Positions 31,790 through 41,726 of a stretch of DNA of 64,000 nt are shown here, in pieces (the first letter of the stretch is position 1; each line of letters opens with the position of its first letter). The stretch is from Prorocentrum cordatum (taxonomy: Eukaryota > Sar > Dinophyceae > Prorocentrales > Prorocentraceae). A program made the translations under genes and the position numbers. The stretch spans positions 282,001-346,000 of the forward strand of contig CAUYUJ010022404.1 of assembly GCA_963575745.1 (NCBI GenBank), given 5' to 3'. The notes under the pieces are model-generated. The model did not search any database. It was not told where the DNA came from and was given only the letters and a program-made list of their open reading frames with translations.

Positions 31790-32600
31790 AAGTTTCAAAC
31801 GGCATGAGCGCCATCGGCACGATGGCAGATCACGTAAAGCACGCCCTGGAGTTTGTATTGCCTGGCGAAGCTTCGCAGCTGATGAGCAGGGTAATTGGGG
31901 ATCGTTCCCCATCGCCGTCAGGCCGCGCGTCCACTCGGGCTCGTATCATATTGGATGGAGCAATGATGTTGTTGAGGCAAGCATTGAATGCAGCTGGCGG
32001 CTGGATGCGGCAACTTTGGTACGACGCGAGCCCCCAGAAAGGCATCGAGTTGTTCTCTGTGCGTGAGTTCGCCCACCAGCGCGCCGACATGACCCGAGCT
32101 CAATTTCGGACGTTGCCTGCGTGCGCGCTCGGCGTGGGCCATTTCGCGGCCAGCGACAGGGCAGCTGCCGTGCTCCACTGCGTTGGCCTTGCATGTGGTT
32201 TCAGAACGGCCTTGATCAAGCACTGGTGCGAGTCCGTCAGGATCGCATCCCCAGGTAGCGGCACCGAGAGCCACATCAACGATTTCAAGGATTTCACGGC
32301 TCTCTTCCTCAGGGGCGAGGTGGCGGGCCCCATCGGCGCGGCCGTCCCCGACGAGTACGTGTTCCCGCGCAGCTTCTGGCTTCCCGAGGGCAACCGCGTG
32401 TGGGGCCTTATTTTACGGACAGTGTTGAATTCGATGGAATGGTGGAGTACGTTCTTCGCCGATTTAAACCGCATGATCGCTTTCCTGCGCGATGACGGTC
32501 ACCGCGGGACCATGCGTAGAGCGTTGAAGGACGTTGCCGCCCGCGAGGCCAAGCATTCCGAGCGGCCCCCCGATCGTGCTTCCGTCTTCGTTGGGGCACC
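31786..32600 (+). pseudogene. Element A segment 3, unknown function
   Basis: Protein-like frame with ARIILDGAMMLLRQALNAAG, 'SHINDFKDFTALFLRGEVAG' and 'FADLNRMIAFLRDDG'. Asp residues in the first two phrases might be catalytic if this is a recombinase-like enzyme, but that is speculation. After about 32600 coding character moves to another frame. Confidence 0.45.
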
Positions 32601-33550
32601 GTGGCTGCCGCTGCGTCCGACCTCGTTGACATGGCCACGGGCTTCCACATCAGCTGGAGACCGGACCGAATGCCCGCGCAGGGGCCCGAAGCGACAGCAG
32701 TGGGCGCTCTGTCCCGCGACGATGCGGTCTGGGCCAAGGCGCGGTTCGTCAGCGACCTCGGCAAGGACATCGAGACAGAGAGGAAGTGGATGCAAGGTTG
32801 CCCGTGTCATGAGGAGGAGCGCCGTCGCCACGCGGCAAAGGGCGTGAATTTTGCGCGCCCCAACAATCAGACATCTTGCAGGGGCAGAGTCGCCAGCGGC
32901 TCTCTGGAGCTTTCGATCGCTGGCGGAATAATCAGATCGCCCTTCGCACGACTCCCGACGAAGACCCGACTGGAGATCTACCGCGCCATCCACTCAGCGT
33001 GCAGCCATCTACGCGGGGTTGCCAAGCGCAAGTGGACGTTCGTTGATATGTTACCTTATCGCTTCTGGGAGGCACGGGGCCTTTCCATTGCTCAACAGTT
33101 GTTGGACATGTATCGCCGTGGCGTGGATCGGGGCAAGGCGCAGCACCGTGTCGCAGCTCGGCGGTGCGAGGGCGAATTGAGCATTGACTTTATCGACCAC
33201 TGCGAGGGCCGAGGGGTGACTTCTAGGCTGGACGCTGAGCTGAAGACCCTGGAGCACGCCAAGTTCGATGGGGCCAGCGTGGAGGCGACCCATGGGCAGT
33301 TGAATCACATTGCGACAGTATCGGCCGCATCTTCGTTTCGTTTCAATGCCAGCGTCGTTCGCTTGAAGCAGAATTTGACGGGGTACGACCTCTATTGCTC
33401 TTTGGGGTGGGCCAGCAAACTCAACGTGCATTGGCGCAAATACAAGGCGGTGTGCCAGAGACGCATCCCCAAGGGGATGATTGTGCCCAAGCGTACCAGT
33501 GACAAAGAGTATTGCGCAGAGGTGTACCGTTATGGCTGGCGTAGCAAGAT
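32601..33550 (+). pseudogene. Element A segment 4: Cys/His cluster and VEATH helix
   Basis: Frame containing WMQGCPCHEEERRRH, a compact Cys/His cluster that could bind zinc. A long helical region follows, with ASVEATHGQLNHIATVSAAS, resembling the Glu-bearing C-terminal helix of several transposase families (a weak resemblance). It ends near CAEVYRYGWR, where the frame changes. Confidence 0.5.
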
Positions 33551-33553
33551 TGG

Positions 33554-34550
33554 GGTGACTTGCGGGCGTACCTCGCGGGGCAGGCGAGCTCTCGCCGCGC
33601 AGAGGCGTCGACCAACTTGCAGAAGATCAAGAAGGACTTCATCAGCGCGCTGGTCCAGCCATGGAAACTCTACACCGTGAGAACCGACCCCGCAGTGTTA
33701 GACGAAACCCGCCGCCTGCCTCAAGAGGATGGCGACGAGAGAGGGGGCTTGGTGCGCGAGCTTGTCGCGTTCGAGGTTCTTGACATGAGCCCCAATGCGA
33801 AGCGCGTCCCCGAGGCCTACGATACGAAGACGATTTTTTGCCCTGCAATGGTTCGCAAGTGGATCGTGCATGGATTCGGGCCTGTACACTGTGAGCCGAG
33901 GCATCTTACGTTGGCTCCTTCCTGCGATGACCCTGCGGTCGTGGACGTGAGCGCGATGACATCATGGCCGAAACTTCGAGAGACTCTTCATATGTGGTCT
34001 GAACGGCGCCCGTCTGACGTACATGGATGTTTGGACGTCGCTGATCCCGTGCATTGGCATGGCCTCATACCTCTACCATGGGCGCCTCAAACGTGCCCAG
34101 CTTTCCGCCTGATCCAAGCAATGAGGGGCGCAGGTTGGTCAGAGGGGAAGCCGATCCACCACCCGCAACCCATCGCTGACAAGAAGGTCAACTACACGAA
34201 CGTCCATGCCAGGAAGTCCTGCCTGCTTTGCCTGCTTGACGCTGAGCCCCTGCGAGCTCGAGGGTGCGGTGTCGTCCACGCTGGGCAGTGCGAGCTCTAC
34301 TACCGGTGCCTCCTCAAGGTCGACCCGAACGCGCCGCCGAACAAGCCAGAGGCATCCTACAGGCGGGCGCTGAAGAACAACGGGCTCGGCGACGAGGCGC
34401 TGGTCGTTGCTGGGGAGGAGGGCGACGCAGTTCGCGTGGACGTCATGGGCGGCTTCCTCGCAGCGGGCCCTGCGCCGCTTCCTGGTGGCGGCGACGACCT
34501 CGCCGTTGAGGCGTTCGCGGGGGGCGGGGGCCCGTTCTGCACCCGACGGG
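33554..34550 (+). pseudogene. Element A segment 5: C-terminal cysteine cluster
   Basis: Frame beginning 'AYLAGQASSRRAEASTNLQK'. It reads well to about 34550 and includes 'ARKSCLLCLLDAEPLRARGC' then HAGQCELYYRCLL, a CxxC ... HxxxC ... C arrangement suggesting a zinc finger. A poly(C) run (34564-34579) then destroys the frame. Function not recognised. Confidence 0.5.
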
Positions 34551-34625
34551 GCACCGCCCTTTCTCCCCCCCCCCCCCCAGCCCCCGCTAAACCTTCCCCA
34601 CCGAACCTCCCAACATTCGGGGTAG

Positions 34626-35183
34626 TTGGCTTTGCAGTTGCACGCGGTGCAGTTCGGGTTTTCGCACCCCTCGGCCCAGGTGGTCTCTGGGTTCGTCGGC
34701 GGCGCTGCGCCGTCGGGCCCGCTCGAGGGGGCAGGCGCGGGCGAGGGCGCGGGCTTGCCCCCGCTCGCCGATGGGGGGGCGGCGCCGCCCCCTGAGCCAG
34801 CCCCGCCTGCGGCCGAGGCTATCGTTGAGGTCGCTGGCCACTTCTCGGGGCCAGAGCCGCTCGAGAGGATCCACGGCGAGTTCATCGAGGGCTGCAGGAT
34901 CCAGGAGGACATCTACTTCGACGGCTCCCAGCGCTATGCCAGATGGTCCATTCGGCGCCCCTCGTGCACAGAGGCGCACCACCGCGTGGGCCGTCAATGC
35001 AAGAGGTCGAGGTCAACGGCGTTGACCTCACGGCGGCACTTTGGCATATCAGAGGTGCACGCCTACCTCGGCGTTTGGGCGAAGGCCGCCCACGAGCACG
35101 CGTCGGCGGAGAGCCGCGTCGGCATGCCAAGGCCGAGCGTGTCGCAGCTCCGCGCCTACTGCGAGGAGCGCGGGTGGTTGTGA
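34626..35183 (+). pseudogene. Element A segment 6: C-terminus
   Basis: 185-codon frame. The first half is Gly/Ala/Pro composition. The second half, 'EVHAYLGVWAKAAHEHASAE' to 'QLRAYCEERGWL' and stop, reads as a real helical C-terminus. Sequence between 34930 and 35040 probably contains one more frame change. Confidence 0.45.
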
Positions 35184-36370
35184 GATAATGAAAAACACAT
35201 CATCGACTCCACCATCCATCATCAGCGCACATACGTGTATGTAGACATCACCATTATTACCACAACAATCGCAATAGCCACCCATGGATTCAACACGAGT
35301 GGCATCCACACACTTAGTATATCTGACCATGTACGTATAGGTTACGTGCGCTGGCGTCCACTATGTTTTGCATGCCCTTCCCCAGGAGCCGCCTGAGTTC
35401 ACGGGTCTGAACGCCCCCCCAAATTCGGGCGCGCGCGGGCTCGTGCACCGTTGGCCCCGCACGGTGTCGCCGCGTCGTCATGGTTTAGCGCTGCGAGCAC
35501 CTAAGTACTGCATGTCTTAAGCAGCATGTGAGACAATTGCAACGCAGCGGCCTTTATGGCACCACGCTGCGTGCGATGTTTGGTGCACTCACGGCTCTTA
35601 CGGCGCGCGCTGCACTTATGAAAAGCATCACGCGTACCACGCCTAGATGTGTCTACGGCTCTTTTGTATTGAAAGCACGCAGGGCATCAACTGCAGCCAG
35701 TGCACTTAAGACGTGTTGTTGCGCGCGATGCGTTGCTCGGTGTCGCCTTTTGCGAACCGCGCGCGGCGCGCTGATCGGGCGTCGCGCGCGCCTTGCGGCG
35801 CGCGGTTCGAGCCCCGTGGGCGCCGCAGGGCGCGCGCCTCTTTGCTCTACGGGGGGGGGGGGCGCCAATGGTTTACAGTGGGGGGTCACTGGCGCTGGGC
35901 GGGCCTCGAATGGGCCTTCGCTGGCCCAGTGCAACCTCTCCACTGTTTCAGTTCGACGCTGCCTGGGCTGCGCCAGCAACCTGGAGGGCACCGCGGGGAG
36001 CGCGCGCGGGCGCCGCCAGGGCCCCATCTGAGCATTGCCAATGGCCTGTCGCCCGACCAGGAGCTACACAGGGCAGCGCGCGGGTCGGGCGCGTCGGGTG
36101 CGCGTCGGGTAACCCAATGGGCGTGCTGCGGGAACGCATTCGAGATGCGTCGGGGGCGCGGCGGCATGCGCCGCGATCGCACGCGGGTGCTGTATGGGGC
36201 GCGGCGGCAAGCGCATCGAGGTTTCATGGCGGGCGGGCCGCGGGCGCATCGGCGACTCATTCCCGTGCTGCCGAGCAGCCTACCAGAACGTGCGGGTGAT
36301 GCACCAGGGGCGTCTCGGGGAAGCGGACGGGGGGGGCGGGGGGGTCGGGGTTGATTTCCAGATGCATCGC
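35184..36370. other. 1.2 kb without a recognisable gene
   Basis: CAT/ATC-rich sequence (35200-35300), then GCGCGC-rich sequence with frames that are Arg/Ala compositional on both strands. No RNA gene or domain seen. Confidence 0.5.
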
Positions 36371-36680
36371 TGGTGTGTCCAGGACGCATCTGCATGTACC
36401 AGCCAGGCGGGTGTGTCGGGCGGCGCACGCGGCTGTATCGGGATTGTAGCGGGGGCATGTATGGGGGATGTGTCGGCGCTCGTTTGGAGGGGGGGGGGTC
36501 GGGGGAGTGTCGTGGGTGTGTCGGGGTCGCTTGGAGGGGTGCATCGGTGCGCGTCGGGTATGTGTCGGGATGTGTATCGGGTGTGTATCGGGGGTGTATC
36601 GGGGTTTTATCGGGCAATGTATCGGGTGTGTATCGGGAATTGTATCGGGGAATGCATCGGGGGGCATCATGAACTGCATC
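36370..36680 (+). repeat. 11-bp G-rich minisatellite, diverged left block
   Basis: Degenerate TGTATCGGG words, becoming regular at about 36545-36665. Confidence 0.8.
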
Positions 36681-37854
36681 GGAGACGCACGGGGGCCGCG
36701 AGGTCAGGTCTCGGGGGGCACATCGGCCGCGCCGGCGGGCCGCGTGTGGGATACGTTGTGGCAGCGTTTGGGTCACGTCGGGGCCGCGCCGAGAATGCAT
36801 CGCGGTCTCTGCGTTAATGCGAATGGGATGGGGGGGGGGGGGGCGGGAGCGAGGGGGGTGAGGGGGAACTGCAGCGGCGGCATGGGCGTCGAATTGCCGC
36901 GATGGACGCAGTCGCAGACGGACTTGCCGCGCGCGCCCGAGGCGCGCGACCTGCGCTGGCCGCCATGCACCCGCGCGCTTGGCGCAGAAATCGTCGCCCA
37001 GAATGCTGCGCAGTAGATCCCGCATGGTCTGTCGGCGGCAGCTGCGTTGCAGCGCGGCTCCCAGCGCGCGCGGCAACGCCGCCGCGTGCGTCGCGCCGAA
37101 ATCCGCCGCCAGGGCAGAGTTCCCATCGAGCAAGGCTGGGAAAACGCAGCCGTGGGAGGCGCGCGACGCACGCTCGTCGAGCGCCAAGGCCCCGAGGGCA
37201 CTGGCCCAGTCAGCTTGGCGATGTTCGGCTTCTCTGGCAACGGTTCCGCCAAACCCAGATGCCGTTGTGTTGCGGGGCGCGGCGTCGCGGCAGGGCGCGC
37301 ATTACTCGCGCCCGCATGCGTGCGCCCCTGGCTGCGCGCAGCCGCTCGCGCAAGGCACGCTTGTGTCGTGGTCGCGTTGTTGGCGATTGTTTTTGAGGGG
37401 GGGCGGCGGAGCGGGGGGGGGGGATGGGGCGGGGGGGGGTGTGGCGGACTGCATGGTAGGCGCCGCCTAGCGCGCGCGCGACGTGGCGCGCGCCACTTAT
37501 CGGTGCGCTTCCGATTGAACCAGCGCGCCAAACCCAGGCCCGACCTGACTTGTGGGGGGCATTGGCGCGCGTGGCACGTCGGCGCCCATCGCGGGCGTCT
37601 CGGGGGCCCGTCGGGGGCTCATGAGTGGCTTCTCTCGGGCGCGTCGGGGGGGGGGCGCGCGACGCGCGCGTTGGGGGCCCGTCGGGGTTGCCATAAGACG
37701 CATCGAGGGTTAATCGCGAAGGTGAGGTGGGGATTGGGGCGCGGCGGGCTGCGCGTGCGCGTGCGCGCGCGCGCGCGTTCGGGGGGGGGGGGGGGGGGGG
37801 CATCCATCCGCAGCGCATGGAGAGGCGCGCCGCGGAGCGTGAATAATCATCGGA
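36681..37854. other. GC-rich interval between minisatellite blocks
   Basis: No domain-bearing frame despite several frames over 100 codons. Composition is dominated by GCGCG words and G runs, including a long G run at about 37782-37800. Confidence 0.5.
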
Positions 37855-39160
37855 GGTGCATATGGGGTGCATCGGGGGTGTATCGGGGGTGTGTCGGGGA
37901 TGTATCGGGGATGTATCGGGGGTGTATCGGTGCGCGTCGGGTGTGTATCGGGTGTGTATCGGGGATGTATCGGGGGTGTATCGGGGATGCATCGGGGGCG
38001 TATCGGGGGTGCATCGGGGAGTGTATCGGGGGTGTATCGGTGGTGTATCGGGGGTGTACCAGTGTGTGTATCGGTGATGCATCGGGGGGTGTATCGGGGA
38101 TGTATCGGGTGCGTATCGGGGTGCATCGGGGATGTATTGGGGGTGTACCGGGGATGTATCGGGGGTGTATCCGTGGTGTATCGGGGAATGCATCGGTGAT
38201 GGATGTGTGGCGCGTCGGGGCGCATCTGGGTGCATCGGGTGGTGCATCGGGGATGCGGCGGGCGCGTGTCGTGGATGGTTCGTTTGCGTGACGGTGCGCA
38301 TCGGAAATGCACCTGGGGTGCTTCGGGGGTGCACCGAAGTGCGTCGGGCCATAACGGGTGGCGAGGGGGGGGCTGGTGATCGCGGGGGCACGGTGGTTCT
38401 GGGGGGACGCATCGGGGTCGCATAGGGTTGCGTCGAGGGAACATTAGTGACGCATCGGGGATGTCTCGGTGGTGCATCGGGGGATGCAGCAGGGCGCATC
38501 GCAGATGCATCTGAGATGCATCGGGGGTGTATCGGGGGTGTATCGGGGGTGTATCGGGGGTGTATCGGGGGTGTATCAGTGGTGTATCGGGGTGTATCGG
38601 GGATGTATCGGGGATGTATCGGGGATGTATCGGGGGTGTATCGGTGCGCATCGGTTGTGTATCGGGTGTGCATCGGGGATGTATCGGGGGTGTACCGGGG
38701 ATGTATCGGGGATGAATCGGGATGTATCTGGGATGTATGGGTGGTTGTATCGGGGTGTATCGGGTGTGTATCGGTGATGTATCGGGAGTGTATCGGTGGT
38801 GCCCCAGGTATATATCGGGGATGTATCGGGGGTGTATCGGGGTGTATCAGTGGTGTATCGGGGGTGTATCGGGGATGCATCGGGTGCGTATCGGTGATGT
38901 ATCGGGGTGTATCGGGGGTGTATCGGGAGTGTATCGGGTGTGTATCGGGGATGTATCGGGTGTGTATCGGGGGTGTATCGGTGGTGTATCGGGGGGTGTA
39001 TCGGTTGTGTATCGGGGGTGTATCGGGGATGTATCGGGAGCGTATCGGGGGTGTGTCGGGGATGTATCGGGGGTGTATCGGGGATGCATCGGGGGTGTAT
39101 CGGGTGTGCATCGGGGGTGTATCGGGAGGCTTCGGGCGTGCATCGGGTGCACGCCGTGGC
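37855..39160 (+). repeat. 11-bp G-rich minisatellite, main block
   Basis: Unit TGTATCGGGGG with 10-base variants and changes at one or two positions. Densest at 37860-38200 and 38520-39130, roughly 80-90 units. Every three units span 33 bases, so frames on both strands stay open with an 11-residue period (GCIGGVSGVYR-like), producing spurious frames up to 633 codons. Runs of four or five G separated by six bases satisfy the simple G-quadruplex pattern throughout. Confidence 0.93.
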
Positions 39161-40129
39161 GCGGGGGTGCATCAGGGGGGCATCGGGTCTGCGGAAGGCT
39201 GTGTCAGATGAGCGTCGGGGCGCGTCGGCGGCCGTTGGGCTGCGCCGTGGGCGCACCGCGCGCACGCGTCGGGGGCGCGTCGAGACGGCTCGTCGGCGAC
39301 GCATCGGGAAGACGCTAGACATTGGATGCGCATGGAAGACTAGAGGCGCGCGCTGCACCTAACAGGCGCCAGTCACTAAGGCACGCGCTGCGCGTGGAAC
39401 ACGCAACGCGCTCCCGACACCAGAGACTGCAAATAAGTGTTGATCAGCGCATGGCATTTCTTAGCTGTTTCAGATTATGTATGTATATCACAAGGCTTGA
39501 ACGTGCCGCGTGCGCTATGGTGCGCTTACTGTTATACAAGTGCATCGAATCGGTCCTCATGGTTCTTTCGGTGCCTTGTACGTTTAATACAGAAAGCACC
39601 CGTGGTTGGAGTACGTCTTAAACATGAACAGTACCATGCGCGCATCTAATGTGCCGCTCAGCATGCGCGCACCATGTGCTGTACTTGGAGTACGCGTCGT
39701 GGGTTTCATGGGCATGAACATTGATAGCGCTGCCGTTTGTATGTGGAGTTCCCTATCCCTCTTCCCCCCCCCCCCCCCCCAAGGTGCCCCGATGGTCCGA
39801 TGGTACCAAGTAGAGTATGCGCTAAGCGAGTTGAAGGTCTCATGTGCATGAAGTGCTCAACGCGTCTTAGCTGTCTTCGGTGCGCGTGAATGCCAATCGT
39901 GCACCAGGCTGCCTCGAATGCCCCTGGTGTCCTGCACGCCTCAGAAGTGCCCCAAATGGACGACGTGCCCAGCGTGCTAGCCGTACACCCAAGTAAGCGG
40001 CGTGCCCAAGTGCCCCGCATGCTCCATGTGCCCAGACTGCTTTCTGTCCCGTAAGTCTCCGAAGTGCTTGGCGCGTCGTGAATGTATGCAATGTGTTGAG
40101 CGCATGATGTCCGTTGGCGCGCTCCCGAC
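39161..40129. other. About 1 kb without a recognisable gene
   Basis: GCGC-rich at the left, then mixed composition with a poly(C) run at 39764-39780. No domain-bearing frame or RNA gene seen. Confidence 0.5.
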
Positions 40130-40151
40130 GCCGTAGCCATGTTGGCTCAAG
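40130..40151 (+). other. Spliced-leader sequence with one mismatch in genomic DNA
   Basis: Matches DinoSL at 21 of 22 positions (GCCGTAGCCAT at the start, GGCTCAAG at the end). The only change is a T to G in the run of four Ts. It heads the second LINE, as the perfect copy at 11172 heads the first. Confidence 0.88.
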
Positions 40152-40439
40152 CTCTTCGAGTTCCCGGCGGTAGCCAAGGTCTCCTTGCGGGGGCCTTGGG
40201 CGCCGCTGGGGACTCCTTGGTGGCCCCCCCCCGCCGCGCCCCACCCGCCCTTGGCCGCGCCCGTCCATCTCTCTCCTCTCGGGCCTCGGCACCCTCGCGA
40301 TAGCGGCGGCTGCTGGCGCCTGGCGGCTGGCATCTTCTCTGCTGGGTGAATTGTTGGCAGGCCTATTACAGATATCTTGTGGCTAGCTGGCACACTGTAT
40401 TCCAGTTTTTCTCTTGGGGCTGCTTTGTTGTTTTGTTGA

Positions 40440-41726
40440 TTTGTAATCACGGCTGTTATCTCAGAAGACGACTGGGACTTTGAAGGCTGGGACGAGATCC
40501 CCGAACATACGACACAGGACGAACGTGCTCTATTCTCGGCGTTGGAGGCTTCGAAAGCAGGACGTATCGCATATTCGATGTCGACAGACCCTTCTTCTGC
40601 GGGCCATCCACCACAACTTGTGATGCACCATGGCCCTGCTCATTCCTTTGCATCTGCTGCTGCCGCTTGTGCTGATGTCTCTATGAAGCAGATCAGTGAG
40701 AGGGACGAGGTGGGGGATGCTTCCAGGTCTTCCAAGATGGCTCGTGCTGGGATGGGTGGTAAGGGCGCTTCAGATGACAAAGAACCTGTCACTATTGGTC
40801 TATAGCGTAATGAGTTCCAGAATTTGGCAGATATGCTCAAATGTACTCTGACGGAACATAAGGAGGAGGTGAGGAAGGAGATCCAGCAGGAGGTTGCACC
40901 CTTGAAGTCGGACCTTGAACAACTTAAGGAGGTGGTGAGGCAGCAGTAGCAGCAGCAGGAGGCGGTGAATGCTCAGGTTCAGAAGCAGGGGAATGATGGT
41001 GCGGCCAGTGAGGCTGCCTCTGTATCTACTCGGGTGAGTCTTGGAGGCAATGCAGGCCCTAGGAACACACCCCCATTTGTCCCTGGATACTTGACGCTCT
41101 CGGGCTGGACTTCGGGAGACCCTCGAGATGTCCAGGCTCGTACGAGTAACATCATGTCTGAGGCCAGGGCCACCAGAGTTATCCAGATTCTCTTGGATGA
41201 AGTTGGCTCGCAGTTTGAGGTGAATGCGAAGATCTTTGATCGTGAGGCCATTAAGAGAGAGTACCAGGGCAAGCCGCTCGGTGTCTTTAGGCTGCGTATT
41301 TTCTTCGTACACGGCACGAGTAAGGATACTGTCTGGAAGGTCAGGGAGGAGTTCTGGAAGGCTATCTCCTCGCGCACGGGTTCTCTTTGGAAAGATGATT
41401 CTCTTCTTGCAGCTACCCAGTCGTACATCGGCATTCGTGCGCAGTGTGAGCCTTGGCGTGAGGGACAGGTGAGTGCTGGCAGTGAACTTACAGCTGCATA
41501 CTTTCGTGTAAGGAACCCGCTGAAGAAAAACAATCGTGTACGTATTCAGTATGGGTATCCTGTGATGTCTTGGGCTTGGGGCTATCCTGAAACCGGTGGG
41601 CAGATCTGTTTGGGTACTTGGGACCCCAGGCATGGTTGGACTCTGAGGCCAGAATCGGTGATTGAGTTCGATGACAAGATCCTTCCTGGGCCCTGGCAGA
41701 CGCTGCTGAATGGGGGCTCTGTGTGA
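40440..41726 (+). pseudogene. LINE-2 ORF1, interrupted by two TAG codons
   Basis: A single frame runs from about 40440 to the TGA at 41724-41726, broken only by TAG at 40803-40805 and 40947-40949. The second TAG lies inside a run of CAG codons (VRQQ-stop-QQQEA), so a C to T change is the simplest cause. The N-terminus is acidic (SEDDWDFEGWDEIPE). Residues from about 40810-40950 form a charged coiled coil (EVRKEIQQEVAPLKSDLEQL). The C-terminal region (41060-41720) is a globular domain with 'GVFRLRIFFVHG' and a Trp-rich end, plausibly RNA-binding. No ATG is visible before 40578. Confidence 0.65.

Larger units (their letters stand above)
30797..35183 (+). mobile_element. Unknown frame-broken coding element A (possible transposon or retrocopy)
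   Basis: About 4.4 kb that reads as one long protein only if five or six frame changes are allowed. The segments are 30820-31278, 31271-31789, 31786-32600, 32601-33550, 33554-34550 and 34626-35183. Features are a Cys/His cluster (GCPCHEEERR), a conserved-looking VEATHGQLN helix, and a C-terminal cysteine cluster (CLLCLL...CELYYRCLL). My recollection is that similar proteins are repeated in many dinoflagellate genomes without an assigned function; this needs a search. A transposase is one possibility, but I cannot place a DDE triad. Confidence 0.5.

Noticed and set aside
37210-39111. 633-codon minus-strand frame with an 11-residue period
   Set aside because: An 11-bp minisatellite without stops reads open in every frame on both strands.
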